Shown here: positions 11,186 through 22,440 of the stretch, piece after piece
How positions within the stretch are numbered: the stretch's first letter is position 1
Layout of the letters: the number at the start of each line of letters is the position of its first letter
Source of the DNA: Coenobita brevimanus
Lineage: Eukaryota; Arthropoda; Malacostraca; Decapoda; Coenobitidae
Assembly (NCBI GenBank): GCA_032717465.1
Contig: CM064663.1
Span: forward strand, 15,271,684 to 15,335,683
Direction of reading: 5' to 3'
Length of the DNA: 64,000 nucleotides
Translations under genes and position numbers: made by a program
Notes under the pieces: generated by a model
Told to the model about the DNA's origin: nothing
Database searches by the model: none
What the model saw: only the letters and a program-made list of their open reading frames with translations

Positions 11186-12936
11186 ATGTTCTGGAGAGAA
11201 GTGAAAAGAGTAAGACAGGGTGGAAGTGAAGTTAGCAGGGGAGTGAAAGATAAAAATGGTAGATTACTAGTGGAGAAGGGAGAAAAAGTGAGCAGATGGA
11301 GAGAACACTTTAAGGAATTGTTGAACGTAGAGGATGGAAGTAGTGCGAGTATAAGTGGCTGGGGAATGGCTGGAAGAAGGAGGGAGGTGAAAAGACAGGA
11401 AGAAATCAGTAGGATAGAAGTTGTGGAAGCAATGAAGAAAGTTAAATCGGGGAAAGCCCCAGGAATTGATGGAGTGTGTGGTGAAATGCTGAAGCATGGG
11501 AGAGAGAGAGAGTAATAGAATGGATGTGTAACATGTGCAAAATGGCCTGGGAGGAAGGTAGAGTCCCGGAGGATTGGAAATCAGGTATAATTATTTCCCT
11601 GTACAAAGGAAAAGGGGAAAAAGAAGTGTGTGGTAATCATAGAGGCATTTGTCTTCTTAGTATAATAGGAAAAATGTATGGTAGGATACTTATAGACAGA
11701 GTTAGAGAAAGAACAGAGAAATTAGTTGGAGAAGAACAGGGAGGCTTTAGGAAGGGAAGAGGTTGTGTAGATCAGATATTCATTCTTAGATCTTTAGTGG
11801 AAAAGTTTCTAGAGAAGGGAAAGAAGGTGTATGCGGCTTTCATGGATTTGGAGAAAGCATATGACAGGGTGGATAGACAAGGATTGTGGAAAGTGTTAAG
11901 AATATATGGAGTAGATGGGAAGTTGTTGAATGCTGTGTAGAGTATGTACGATGGTGCGAAGGCTGCAGTGCGTGTGGATGGTGAACTAAGTGAATTTTTC
12001 TCTTTGAAAGTTGGTTTGAAACAGGGATGTGTCATGTCTCCATGGTTGTTCAATCTGTACATGGATGGGGTAATAAAAGAGGTACAAGGCAGGGTAGTGG
12101 ATGTTGGAGTGGCCCTGGTGAGAGAGGATAGTGTTTGGAAACTCCCTGTACTGTTGTTTGCAGATGATACTGTGTTGTTGAGTGAAGACGAAGGGGAGCT
12201 GCAAGGCTTGGTAGATGAGTTTGGGAGAGTGTGTAAGAAACGGAACCTAAAGGTGAATGTAGGGAAGAGTAAAGTGATGGTCTTTGAGAGAGGTGAAGTT
12301 AGTGAATGTACAGCGAGGTTGGATGGTGAGGAATTGGAAAATGTGAGTACTTTTAAGTATTTGGGTAGTGTGATGAGTAAGGATGGAGGTTTGGAGGGTG
12401 AAGTGCTTGAAAGGGTACAGCAGGGAAGAAAGGTTGCTGGTTCTTTGAAAACAGTGATAAGAAACAGGAAAGTGAGCATGGAAGTGAAAAAGTTACTACA
12501 TGACAGTATTGTGATACCAACTCTAACGTACGGAAGTGAAGCTTGGACATTGTTGGAAGGACACAAGTCAAGAGTGAGAGCAGTGGAAATGAGTTATTTA
12601 AGAGGAGCCTGTGGAGTCACGTGGAGAGACAGGCTGACGAATGTGGATATAAAGGAGTGTTGTGGTGTGGATGTGGATGTGATAGGAAGCGTTATGAGGA
12701 ACACACTGAGGTGGTTTGGCCATGTGGAGAGGATGGAGGGTGAAAGATTGACGAAGAGAGTGTATGTGAGTGAGGTGGAGGGGGGAAGAGGGAGGGGGAG
12801 GCCGAGGATGAGATGGAGGGATGGGGTGGAGAGATATATGAGAGAGGGGAGTGTGAGTTGGGAGCAGGGCAGTGAAATGGCGGGGGACAGGGCGACTTGG
12901 AGGCGATTTGTTTGTGGCCACCCCAAACGGGATTGA
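11186..12936 (+). pseudogene. RTE-type reverse transcriptase (copy B)
   Basis: Three pieces in two frames form an almost complete RT: 11186-11515 (KSGKAPGIDGVCGEMLK), 11524-11940 (LYKGKGEKEVCGNHRGI, FRKGRGCVDQIF, motif A AAFMDLEKAYDRVD) and 11944-12936 (GLKQGCVMSPWLFNLYMDG, catalytic LLFADDTVLL, KYLGSVMSKDG, RWFGHVERMEG, GRGRGRPRMRW). A frameshift lies in the GA-rich stretch at about 11510 and a TAG at 11938. The catalytic aspartates are intact. Confidence 0.87.
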
Positions 12937-12966
12937 GGCGTCTGGCAATAGATAGATAGATAGATA

Positions 12967-13419
12967 ATATAATAAAATGTATGTATGGGTTTAAGAAAAC
13001 ACTCAGGTTACACTGCTAGTGAACATTCAGTACAACTGCGAATATGTTTTGGTAATACATTGCAATATACATGCAAACTGGATTTGTTGTGATAGTGAAC
13101 TAGAAATTACCTTGTGCCATTCCTCTAGTGCACTAAGAAATTGCCCTAGCAAGTGAATTTACCGCAGAAGAATTTAGAATATAAGAAAAAGTACTGGTGT
13201 AAGGAAATGATCTCAGGATATGGTGCGTGAACTCGCAGTACAAGTGCCAGAAATAAAGATTTTTTTTTTATTTTTTTTCAGGTTATAGTGGAAATGAACT
13301 TGCATTACAAGTGCAAATATGTGCTACGGTAGTATAGTGTAATATTAGTGCAAACTGGTTCTGTTTTTATACTTTTTATTTATTTCTGCACAATCGCAAC
13401 CTTTCCTTTATTTTTATCT
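12967..13419. repeat. Diverged dispersed repeat, two partial units
   Basis: 13020-13090 and 13300-13365 are related (both contain a GTGCAAACTGG-like core after an alternating purine/pyrimidine stretch). 13070-13260 also resembles 39795-39985 (TTTGTTGTGATAGT, then CTCTCATGCAGTAAGAA and ACGTACTCGCAGAG in the latter). No coding signal. Confidence 0.45.
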
Positions 13420-14885
13420 CTGCTGAACGCCACCTCGTTTCCTCAAAAACTCACCTTCTGCCCAGTACTGGGACTCAGCTGTCTAAGGCGACTTAAAGGA
13501 AACCTTCCTCTGTATCCTCCTACTTTCTCTATACTCACTTCAAAGCAAAAGTGGCTGTTGTATATATCTACATAATCAACATATCGTGCACCCATGTTCC
13601 TGTACTTCAGTCTTCTGAATTCCTTAGTCTCTAGGTTCGTCTATCCTACCATTCTCTGACTAAGTATATCTGCACCGTTTCTTATCTGCTACTTCTGCTG
13701 ATGATGACAGATTATTTGACAATTTTATCTCTAAGATGGAACATCCTGTCTGTTTCTTCTCTCCCTGAAGTCTCCATTCTAGGTGATTTCAGTGTTCACT
13801 ACAACCTTTGGCTCTCCTCTCCTATCACTGATCCACGTACAAGGCTACATCTTTTCCATCCTTAATGACCAAAAGCAGCTTGGACAGCACCCGACCTATA
13901 TCGCTAACTGTCTTGTAGAGAGTCCCAGTGTACCTGACCAATTCCTTGCATCTCATCCTTCTGCTTATGCTGCTAATGTTTTCTTTTCACTGGGGTCCTC
14001 TGATTGTAGTCTTATTACCTTAACTGTCCTGCCACCTCAGTAGGCCTGTGAACCATCCCAATTAGCGGCGACTTTGGTATTTTGAAGTTGCTGATTGGGA
14101 GGACCTCAGACAGTACATATTTTTATTTCCCTGGAATGATTATTGCTTCCATGGCCGAGAATCATCAAAGTGTGCCTCATGCATTACATAGGTTATTCTC
14201 TCAGGTATGGAAACATACATTTCCCTCTTTTATCCTGTGACTAATGAAAAAAAAAAATCTTTAATTATGCTTGTTCAAATGCCGTCCACATCAACGAGAG
14301 GGCCTTCAAAATGGTACTGGAGCCAACCCTTCCCTGGATTTCCTCTCTTTTACCTTTCTGGCTGGAATTGTGTTAAGTCCGTCCATCACTCTGCTAAATA
14401 TAATATCATTCATACTAACTCAAATTCCTCCTGCTCCTTCCGATGCTTGCCAGATACCTTTCTAACAACTTTACTTCGTTATCCTTTCCCCCTATTTTCC
14501 ACTCTGATGACTCTGCAACTGTTTCTTCTACTGTAAAGCAGAACTCTTTGCTCAGAATTTCTCCTTCATTTCCACCTTAGACAATTCTGGTGCAGTTCCT
14601 CTATCACTTCTATCACTTCCTCCCTCTTACTTCCTCATGGCTGACATTAAAATTTCTTCAGTTGATGTGTTTTCTGCCATCACTGGCTTTAATGCTGACA
14701 AGGCATATGGGCCTGATGGGATGCTGATGGGGTCCCTCCAATTGTCCTCAAGTGCTGTTCTTCTGTACTTATATCCTGCCTAGATAAACTCTGTTGCCTT
14801 TGTCTCAGCTTGTACCTTTCCTTCTTGCTGGAAAATTCCTGTTATGGAAGGCTGATCATTTTCAGCCCTCTAACTGTCGTTCTAT
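13420..14885 (+). pseudogene. Jockey-like LINE fragment (endonuclease to RT start), copy J1
   Basis: Frame-hopping pieces match the jockey-type endonuclease and early RT. They are PEVSILGDFSVHYNLWLSS near 13770 (the GDFN motif with N changed to S), DQFLASHPSAYA and FSLGSSDCSLIT near 13940-14015, and the RT entry NADKAYGPDG near 14695 followed by PPIVLKCCSS. Many stops and small deletions make it an old copy. It ends abruptly at about 14885 against an oppositely oriented fragment of the same family. Confidence 0.7.
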
Positions 14886-14892
14886 CTTTTTA

Positions 14893-15382
14893 ATGCAAGG
14901 AAGGAGCAACAAAAGGCCAGGAGCCTGTAAATTTCTCCCTCCAAGAAAAAATAAAGACAAGATAAGAGAGCCAAATTCAAGACTGTTCCTTTTGGGGTCC
15001 CTGGACACACTGCGTTTGAAAGGCTGGAGATCATAGGCAGTAGGAAGTACAGCCAGAGGGAGACAGTTCCAGAGGTGACCTGTTGCATAAATGAAAGACT
15101 GGGGGTAACGGTTAACTCATGCATTAGAGAGATGGACAGAAAAGGGATGAGATTTTGTTGTTAGACGGATGCTACGCACCCGCCATAGTGGAGGAGGGGT
15201 GACCATTGAAGTAGCGACTGAAAAGAGATAAAGATGCAACAGTACAGCGTAGATACAGAGGTTAAAGGGAGCTAGTAAGAGAAGGTGAGTTGATGAGACA
15301 AAAAGCTTTTGACTCCACCTTGTTGAGAAGAGCTGTATATGAGGAGCCTGACCACCAGTGCTGTAGTCAAGACCAGGCACCT
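14893..15382 (-). pseudogene. Jockey-like LINE 3' fragment, copy J2
   Basis: Reverse-strand frames at 15380-15117 and 15124-14882 contain TSMVTPPPLWRVRSIRL, then a WNCLPLAVLPTAYDLQPF-like block when frames are followed, and a hydrophobic tail. The same two blocks appear on the plus strand at 27240-27330 and 39590-39640 in copy J4, identifying it as the C-terminal end of the same LINE family. It is back to back with J1. Confidence 0.65.
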
Positions 15383-15492
15383 CGAGACCAAGACCAAGAC
15401 CAGACCCTCCAAGACCAAGACCAGATCCTCCGAGATCAAGACTAAGACCAAGACCAGACCCTCCGAGACCAAGAGCAAGACCAAGACCAAGA
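15383..15492. repeat. GAGACCAAGACCAAG-type tandem repeat
   Basis: Irregular units of 21-33 bp built from GAGACCAAGACC and CAGACCCTCC. It is related in sequence to the regular 33-bp array at 17526-17756. Confidence 0.8.
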
Positions 15493-16739
15493 ATTTATGT
15501 GTCTGCTGAATGAATGAAAAGTAACTGCTGCCTGCAGGTGCTGCACTGCTGGTCAGTTTTCATGGGCGTCTCGGCCCCTCGAGTAAGTGCACTACCCAAT
15601 CACCCAGTTGCAGATTATGTGTCGATGCGATACGGTACTCAACACCTTTTAAACGAATTTAAGTTGATTATCGCACGTGAGTTGAATGAAAGAGAGAAGA
15701 GGGCAATAGGGATAATTCCCGGGGCCAAAACTCAAGAGTATGGAGGGACCAGGGCCCACACCAGGACTGTGACAATTTTGCTTCTTTTTCTAGCCCGTGT
15801 CAAACGTTTTCCAGGCACCCCAGAGGACAGTCATATCTCTCTACGGCCCTGCACACCTATGTCACGGCTTTTGAAAGTTTTTTAAGTTTTCAAACTTTTG
15901 AAAGTACGGTTTTGAAGTTATAATGTATGGTGTTGCATACTTTGTGGTGCCAGCGTACTCATGGGTAGCTGTATCTTATTCATGCGAAAGCTGGTTTTCG
16001 GAAGACTAATTTTCGCATTTCTCTCCAAGCTTTACCCGTGCCCAAACGTTTCATACACAACATATTCATTTTTCGTTTCTCGCGAACAGTCGAGCGGGAC
16101 TACCTACCTGTATTTCTCAGGATAATTACACAAGAGACGGAAGGGCTTTCGGGATACAGAGGTGGGAAGCAAAAAATATTCATAAATATAAAATATATAT
16201 TTTACTTCCATAAGTGCTCCAAATACTTCTTACTGTCGTACCCACTATTTGTTTAAGAGAACAGTTTTCACTAACTTTGCTTCTTGAAAGCGGCTCTCAT
16301 TCGAGTCTGCTCACTGCCCTTCTTGCTACTACAGATGATTTATCGGCCCCCAGGTAGCTCCCCCACTTTAGTGGGGCTAGAAACGCCACTGGCCACATGG
16401 CCATGGCCCCCCACTCATAGGTGAATAAGTTGTATGAAATACGAGGGTGGCTGTGAAACACTAAAAAATATTCTGATTTCTTCTAAAAAGGTCACAGAAG
16501 TCACCGCAGGCCTCAGTGATAGCCATTTGGAAGCTCTGAAGAGTCATAACTAGAAAGGTTGGAAGCCACTGATGTCTGACTTGGCCCCCATTGCTCCAAA
16601 ATCCTGGCTACGTCCCTGTAAGGGAGGAAATATATTTACAAAATTTACTATATGCGAACAACTGAACATCTAGGTAAAATATTTCTGCTTTCATGACTTC
16701 ATTGGCATGAAGAAACAAACATAGGAAAATAGAAATTTT
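15493..16739. other. Unassigned intronic DNA
   Basis: No coding, terminal-repeat or tandem structure was recognised. The longest plus frame (15514-15885) has no recognisable motif and is not called as a gene. Confidence 0.5.
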
Positions 16740-17143
16740 TGTGGTTACGTTTGGTTCATGTGGTTTTGGTGGTAGGTGGTGGCGACCATTATCCACTCAC
16801 TTGATGTAATGCTGCCTACTTCTTTCTTAGCCTTTATCATTCTTTTTCTGTTCCTGCCCTCCTCTCTTCTTATTTCTCCTATCTTTCCTGTCACTTCTTT
16901 TGCTTTTCTTTCCTTTACAGGTGGCTTTACATTGAGTAACAAGCCAAATGGTTTCATGTAAGCCAAGAAACCATTTACAACGCTGAGTGGTAACCATATA
17001 ACCAAATCATACGTGCTCCCTACGTGTCAGCAAGTGGGTTGGTCGAGGGTTAGTGCTCCTCCCCGTAAAACAAATAACTCAAAGTCAAATGGCCACCCCT
17101 TAGGGGATTATGGCGTCTGGCAAAAGATAGATAGATAGTTTTC
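16740..17143 (+). mobile_element. Short non-autonomous RTE derivative (5' leader joined to 3' tail)
   Basis: 16740-17010 matches the leader of the RTE family: CACTCACTTGATGTA, a CT-rich stretch, then AAGCCAAATGGTTTC and GCTGAGTGGTAACCATATAA. These blocks are also found at 61990-62250 and, on the minus strand, at 10450-10320. 17050-17143 is the family's 3' end (GGCCACCCCTTAGG, TGGCGTCTGGCAAAAGATAG and a GATA tail). No endonuclease or RT remains between them, so it looks like a SINE-like internal-deletion product mobilised by an RTE partner. Confidence 0.65.
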
Positions 17144-17525
17144 CGAGCGAACTAGCTAAACCTGTGTTGTACGTGTACAAAGGGTGTGGGGATTGCATAC
17201 ACCATACACGTATATGAGGTACACGGAGGTGAACAGAGCTGCAAACATGCGTGCGTGCAAAGGGAGATTATCACTGCGAGAATGGCCACGTCAGCATGCT
17301 CTCTCGACTCACTCGCACTCTATCATCGCTCGCAGGGTTCAGCTCATGCGTCATCACCGTAGCGCTAGCCAGGCAGTATCTATAGACGGTACAATGCTGT
17401 ATGGCGCACCGTGAATCATAAATTCCGTGTATGATCATAAATTCCAACCTTCCCCACGTCACGATGCATTTTGTAATGCTGGTCTCGACCTGGTCTCGAG
17501 CCAAAACTCCGAGACCGGAAGCTTC

Positions 17526-17756
17526 GAGACCAAGATCAAGACCAAGATCACATCAAGCGAGACCAAGATCAAGACCAAGATCACATCAAGCGAGACCAAG
17601 ATCAAGACCAAGATCACATCAAGCGAGACCAAGATCAAGACCAAGATCACATCAAGCGAGACCAAGATCAAGACCAAGATCACATCAAGCGAGACCAAGA
17701 TCAAGACCAAGATCACATCAAGCGAGACCAAGATCAAGACCAAGACCACGTCAAAC
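17526..17756. repeat. 33-bp tandem repeat, seven copies
   Basis: Seven consecutive 33-bp units start GAGACCAAGATCAAGACCAA and continue GATCACATCAAGC. The first six are essentially identical and the seventh is diverged. Because 33 is a multiple of three, all frames stay open and produce an 11-residue repeat. I regard those frames as artefacts. A perfect 24-bp palindrome made of GGTCTCGAGACC units follows at 17758-17781. Confidence 0.95.
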
Positions 17757-17781
17757 TGGTCTCGAGACCGGTCTCGAGACC

Positions 17782-18721
17782 TACAACACTGCTGACCACA
17801 CATGAGAGTTGTACTCTACATGGGGGTGAATAAAATCCATGTATGAAGTCAACAACTACGCAGAGGTAAAGAAGGCACGGAGTCTGCTTCACCGCCCTGC
17901 TAGCAAGACGTCCTCCTGGCCTGCTCTGAGAATACCCACAGCTGAGTGCCTTGTTTCAGTGTTTTGCATGTGTGATTACAGTAGTGTGATAGTCCTGAGT
18001 TTGGGTAAGTGATGTGGCTGATTGTCTGGTCGCTAAGTATAGTTTGTGAAGTGTAAATACGATTTGCACAACGTCTGTGAGTATTGTTGGTGGATGGGTG
18101 TTTGATTAGCTCTGTTTAATAGACGGTATTGAATAAGAGACTCAGTTTATTTCTGTGAAGCTCTGTGACTGAGTGTAGAGTGCTTTGGACGGTGATATGC
18201 ATTGCTCTAAGATAAGAAAAAAAAAATTATATCATATAGTTATGTTGTAACTTGGCACCGTCTCTTTGTCCCTGATACGCAGTTACTTCAGCCGTCTACC
18301 GCCAGAGGGCCGGACGAGTTACCCTTGGAAAACAATAAGAATTTGCACTTTGTATATTTATTTTTGGTCTCAGAACTAATTTAGTATTAATGGATTAAGA
18401 TAGGATTCTTTACCAGTGATCCATTATTTTATCACTGTAAACGATGAATTAGTAAAACAAGAGATCACAGCAGCGTTTGTTTACATTTTCGACACAAGGC
18501 AAGTCTTGCTATTATTTCCCAATATTTTTTTCTTTTTACTTGCACTAACTTTTACAGTGAAATATCTCTCTCATTTCTTTACAGGTAACCGTGTTGTGAC
18601 TTTATTGTTATATTTCATGACTTTATTGTTATATTTTCGGTTGTAGTATAATTTTACTTCTTCATTCCAGGTAACAGTTAGCTTTTCTTTCTCTGGAATA
18701 GATTACTGATAAATACTCTGC
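17782..18721. other. Unassigned intronic DNA
   Basis: No gene or repeat was recognised. Some short T-rich stretches. Confidence 0.5.
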
Positions 18722-19411
18722 AGGTACACTCGGGGAAAGAGTCACCTGATACATCCGCCGACACGTGAATCTGAGACAAGTGATACTGAAGCAGGTGCCA
18801 AGTTCTCACCTACAAGGTAACAGTGAGTGAGGAGGGGAGGCGTCGGGGCGGGGTGGGTGGAGGAGAGTTTGGGACGCTGACATCACAGTATCAGTGACCA
18901 GTCATAATGCTTGTGATGTATGGTCATAGTGCAAAAATTATAAAGATTTTAAGTAGTCCAATGTAAACGTCATCCACATGTGAACATTTGCTGAAAGTAT
19001 AAAGTTAAGACTTATCATATTAAAGGGTATTGTGGGTATTACATAGCATGTCGTTTCAGTTTGTGTCCGTATAGTTTCATTAAGGACATGTTATATAGGG
19101 ATATCTAAACTGATTACAAAATCGGTTTTAGTATATATCTGTATTAGATACAATTTCCATTGAGCATTATTTTCGAATTGGAAGTCAAGAAGAATATATT
19201 TAGACGGTAAAGCTGTGCTATATTATTATATCAGATGGAACCAAAGACATAAGACCATTAAAAAAATTCAACAGAATCTCTCCCCCTCCTTCCAACCCCT
19301 CTCCTCCTCACTCACTTTTACCATGTAGATGAGAGTACGGCAGCTGCTTCAATATCACATGTCTCAGAGTCACGTGTCAGCGGGTGTATCAGGTGAATTT
19401 TTCCACGAGTG
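18722..19411. mobile_element. Foldback element with ~135-bp inverted arms
   Basis: 18723-18855 and 19270-19410 are inverted copies. Left-arm blocks are GTACACTCGGGGAAAGAGTC, CACCTGATACATCCGC, GACACGTGAATCTGAGACA and CAGTGAGTGAGGAGG. The reverse complement of the right arm gives GTACACTCGTGGAAAAATTC, CACCTGATACACCCGC, GACACGTGACTCTGAGACA and AAGTGAGTGAGGAGG. The roughly 410-bp centre is AT-rich and non-coding. I could not find a clear target duplication, so it may be a foldback transposon or an inverted duplication. Confidence 0.75.
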
Positions 19412-19630
19412 TACATTACTAACCAGCAAGGTAGTCTTTCTGTACGGTTTTAAACAGCAAGACACCCACCAGTGAGACCTTCACCTGTAACAATTACATA
19501 AATTGTAATTGTTTTACTAGCACATTTTGTAGAGTATAAGATTATTGTTCCAGTATCTCTTCCAGGTGCTAATCAGCAATATCTGATTCTGTTTCTCTTT
19601 TATGTCTTCCCAGTAACTTTGAATTTCAGA

Positions 19631-20520
19631 ATGCCGTGGAACATTGTCTGCATAGCCTGCTCTGGTAGTTTCACTGGATCCTTTTATACAGACCGTTCCT
19701 TTGTTTGCAGGATGTGCAAACTACGTCAGAGCTTGGAAGACAAGCTGATTGAAGCCACAAATAAAATTAACAGCCTGACCCATAAAGTTGATGAGGTGGA
19801 GATCATTGCCAGCAAAGTTGGACATACTGTGGAGAATAGCCCCACTGCTCAGCCAACCGCTGTCCAGGCTGGCCATCATTCTCCTGCTGTAGTTACTTCC
19901 CCACCATACAGAATGAGTTCCAGCCAGTGCAGAATGGTGCCAGGTTTGTGAGAAAAAGGAGCATCAATCCAGTAACCACACATAACAAATTTCAGATTCT
20001 CGCAGAAGTAGAGGAAGAGCCCCACGAGGCACGGGTTGTGGAGGACTCCATCATCTGTGGTCAGTTGGTGGAATTTTGCAGCTGGGCACCCTCTAAACGA
20101 AAACGTTTTTGTATTCCAGGTGCAGAGGCTGTTGATGGAGTTTTTGAGAATGAGGAAAATGACAGCGTTGTTATCATTCATACAGGTACCAATGATGTCA
20201 TATGAACCCAATCAGAGGAGCTGATGGAGAAGTACAGAAAGATGATTCGATGCTACGAGGAGAAAACTAACTATATTTTAATTTCAGGCATACTCCCAAG
20301 GATTAATGCAGGGAATGCCTTCATCAGCAGAGCATTTAGTATAAATGAAAGAGAAATCACTTTGATTACAGGAAGGAGTTGAGTTCATCGACACATGGAA
20401 CCAGTTTTGCGAGCAGCGAACACTATTTGTGAATGATGGACTACACTTGAATGCCATTGGTTCTGCCCATCTCGGTTGTTTGCTTAGTGATGCCGTAAGT
20501 TTTTTCTGGAGAAAAAAAGC
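19631..20520 (+). pseudogene. CR1 ORF1: Zn/coiled-coil plus SGNH esterase-like domain
   Basis: The N-terminus has paired cysteines (CIACSG, CRMCKLRQSLEDK) followed by a short coiled coil (EATNKINSLTHKVDEVEII). A frame change near 19930 leads to VVEDSIICGQLVEF (SGNH block I, D-S), IHTGTNDVI (block III, G-x-N-D), and after further frame changes NDGLHLNAIGSAHLG (block V, D-x-x-H). All three catalytic signatures are visible, but the frame is broken at about 19930, 20203 and 20370. In CR1 elements this protein binds the element RNA. The role of the esterase is not settled. Confidence 0.75.
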
Positions 20521-20589
20521 ATCACGGAAGGCAAACGTAAATGTCATACGATCTGATAAATCAATAAATAATGGAAGCTCTCCACATCG

Positions 20590-21300
20590 GAAAGGAAAAC
20601 ACATTAAAGCAATCCTTGTAAATTCGCGTAGTCTACGTAATAAATTTTCTAATTTAGAGGCCGTTGTCTTTACCGAAGATTATGATGTAATTGGTGGAAC
20701 AGAATCGTGGCTAAATACTGAACAGAGAGGTTTTCTAGCAGAGTTTAATTTACCAGGCTATCATAATTTCAGTAGTGAAGGATGAATCAAGCAGGGGGCG
20801 GAGTGTTGCTATATATTAAATCAGGATTTCATCCGGTCGAAATTACCAAGCCATGTATTGAAAACATCGACAATATTTATATTCAGATTAGAAATGAATC
20901 TTGTCATAAAATCACTCTTGGGTTAATTTATCGTCCACTCGGTCAGCCACTCAACATCGATAATGAAATGTACAATCAAATTGCCGAAATTTCTTGTATG
21001 CAAAGCACTGTAATATTTGATGACCTTAATTTACCAGTTCCAAAATAGGGAGAAGCCCTATCCTCACACACAGGGTTAAACCTGTATACAAACTTGCAGG
21101 AAAGTTCTTTGTATCAATTTGTAAATTAGCCGACACATGGAGTTAACATCCTAGATCTTGTCTTAGCCACATCAGAAAATGTAGTGAGTAATGTTATTGT
21201 AGGAGAAGAATTTAGTACTAGTGATCATCGCATAGTTACCTTTAACATTAAATTAAGTGAAGACAGTGTCGAGGCCAGTTGCAAGAAAGTGCCTGACTTT
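20590..21300 (+). pseudogene. APE endonuclease of the CR1 LINE, N-terminal part
   Basis: The order KAILVNSRSLRNKFSNLEA, YDVIGGTESWLN (T-E-S/T-W motif), AGGGVLLYIKSG, LGLIYRPLGQP (Y-R-P/P motif), VIFDDLNLP (G-D-F-N changed to D-D-L-N), ILDLVLATSE and TSDHRIVTFNIKL (SDH motif) is the full endonuclease series. A stop at 20783 and a frame change near 21045 break it. The sequence stops at 21300 where the insertion begins, and the motif PDF at the junction resumes at 22570. Confidence 0.8.
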
Positions 21301-21420
21301 CTATCTATCTATCTATTGCCAGACGCCATAATCCCATAAGGGGTGGCCATTTGACTTTGAGTTAGTTGATTTATGGGGAGGGGCACTAACTCTCCACCAA
21401 CTCACTTGTTGACACATTTA
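21301..21420 (-). mobile_element. RTE 3'-end fragment with (TATC)n tail
   Basis: Read on the minus strand it repeats 17030-17143: AGCAAGTG/GTGGGTTGG-like start, TCAAATGGCCACCCC, then ATGGCGTCTGGCAA and a GATA tail (plus-strand CTAT, 21301-21315). No coding part. Confidence 0.7.
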
Positions 21421-21436
21421 TATGCATTTCCGGTTT

Positions 21437-21765
21437 TGTCTATCTATCTATCTATTGCCCGACGCCCTAATCCCGCAAAAGGTGGCCACAGACAAAACGC
21501 CTCCGAGTTGCTCTGTCACCCACCATTTGATTGCCCTCCCCCCAACTCGCTCCCCCCTCCCTCATATACCTCTCCACTCCATCCCTCCACCTCATCCCTA
21601 TTCTCATCCTCCCTCCCCCCTTCCACCGCACTCACACTCTCTTAGTTAGTCTCTCACTCTCCATCCTCTCCACTCCATCCCTCCATCTCATCCTTGGCCT
21701 CCCCCTCCCTCTCCCCCCTCCACCTCATTTACACTCTCGTAGTTAGTCTCTCACCATACACTATA
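21437..21765 (-). mobile_element. Second RTE 3'-end fragment with (TATC)n tail
   Basis: After (TATC)n at 21440-21456, the minus strand reads GGCCACC...GGATTAGGGCGTCGGGC. Upstream of that is the C-terminal coding remnant of the RTE RT, corresponding to the GRGRGRPRMRW / VERYMREG region of copy B at 12780-12930. 5'-truncated. The plus-strand frames here are proline/serine-rich shadows. Confidence 0.7.
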
Positions 21766-21924
21766 GACGTAAGCATATTCCTCATAATCCCTGCACCATA
21801 TACTGAGAAGGCTAATTTTCTGCAGGTTAAGGTGGTTATAATAATTTGTTTGTGGATAATACAACTAACATTCAATGTATAGTTAATGTGAAAAATTATA
21901 CACCACATTCACTCCTTACAGCCA

Positions 21925-22440
21925 GTCTAAAAAAAATATATTGTAAATGAAAAAATTTCGAAAAAAAAAGAGAAAACCAAAATTAAAAACAAAAATATTC
22001 ATAATTGTATTGGAATGCTAGTGGAAAAAAAAACTAAAAACAAAAAAAACAAAAATCAAAATTATGAGTCTAAAAAAAAATATATTGTAAAGGAAAACCA
22101 AAATTTCGAAGAAAAAACGGATTCATATTTCTATCGGGATGGTAGCGAAAAAAAAAAATCAAAATAATATATACTGTAAACAAAAACCAAAAAAATCTAA
22201 ATTATGAGTAAAAATATATATTGTAAAGGAAAACTAAAATTTCGAAAAAAAAAATTCATATTTCTATCGGAATGGTAGTGAAAAAAAATATATATATATA
22301 TCAAAATTATCTAAAAAAAAAAAAAAAATACTGTATATTGTAAATGAAAACCAAAAATAATCAAAATTATGTCTAAAATAATATTGCAAACGAAAACCAA
22401 AATTTCGGAAAAAAAATCAAAATTATTAAAAAAAATTTGG
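21925..22440. repeat. A-rich diverged tandem repeat
   Basis: About five loosely related units of roughly 90-120 bp. Each contains AATATATTGTAAA, GGAAAACCAAAATTTCG, A-runs and often TTCATATTTCTATCGG plus ATGGTAG. Non-coding. Confidence 0.7.

Larger units (their letters stand above)
10476..12966 (+). mobile_element. RTE-type LINE, copy B, 5'-truncated, (GATA)n tail
   Basis: It starts inside the endonuclease at about 10477, runs through linker and RT to a stop at 12936, then a short 3' tail ending GGCGTCTGGCAATAGATAGA and GATA units (12950-12966). The same GGC-TCTGGCAA-AGATAG ending occurs at 17143 (plus) and 21301 (minus), defining the family's 3' end. The copy carries frameshifts near 10790 and 11510 and in-frame stops at 11183 and 11938. 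Confidence 0.85.

Noticed and set aside
11772..12566. 264-residue minus-strand open frame
   Set aside because: It lies antisense to the RT of RTE copy B, whose motifs clearly occupy the plus strand.
17526..17756. CRISPR-like array
   Set aside because: The units are contiguous with no unique spacers, and the genome is eukaryotic.
17427..17805. Three overlapping frames encoding 11-residue repeats
   Set aside because: The repeat unit is 33 bp, so every frame stays open. No start context, splice signal or domain supports a protein.
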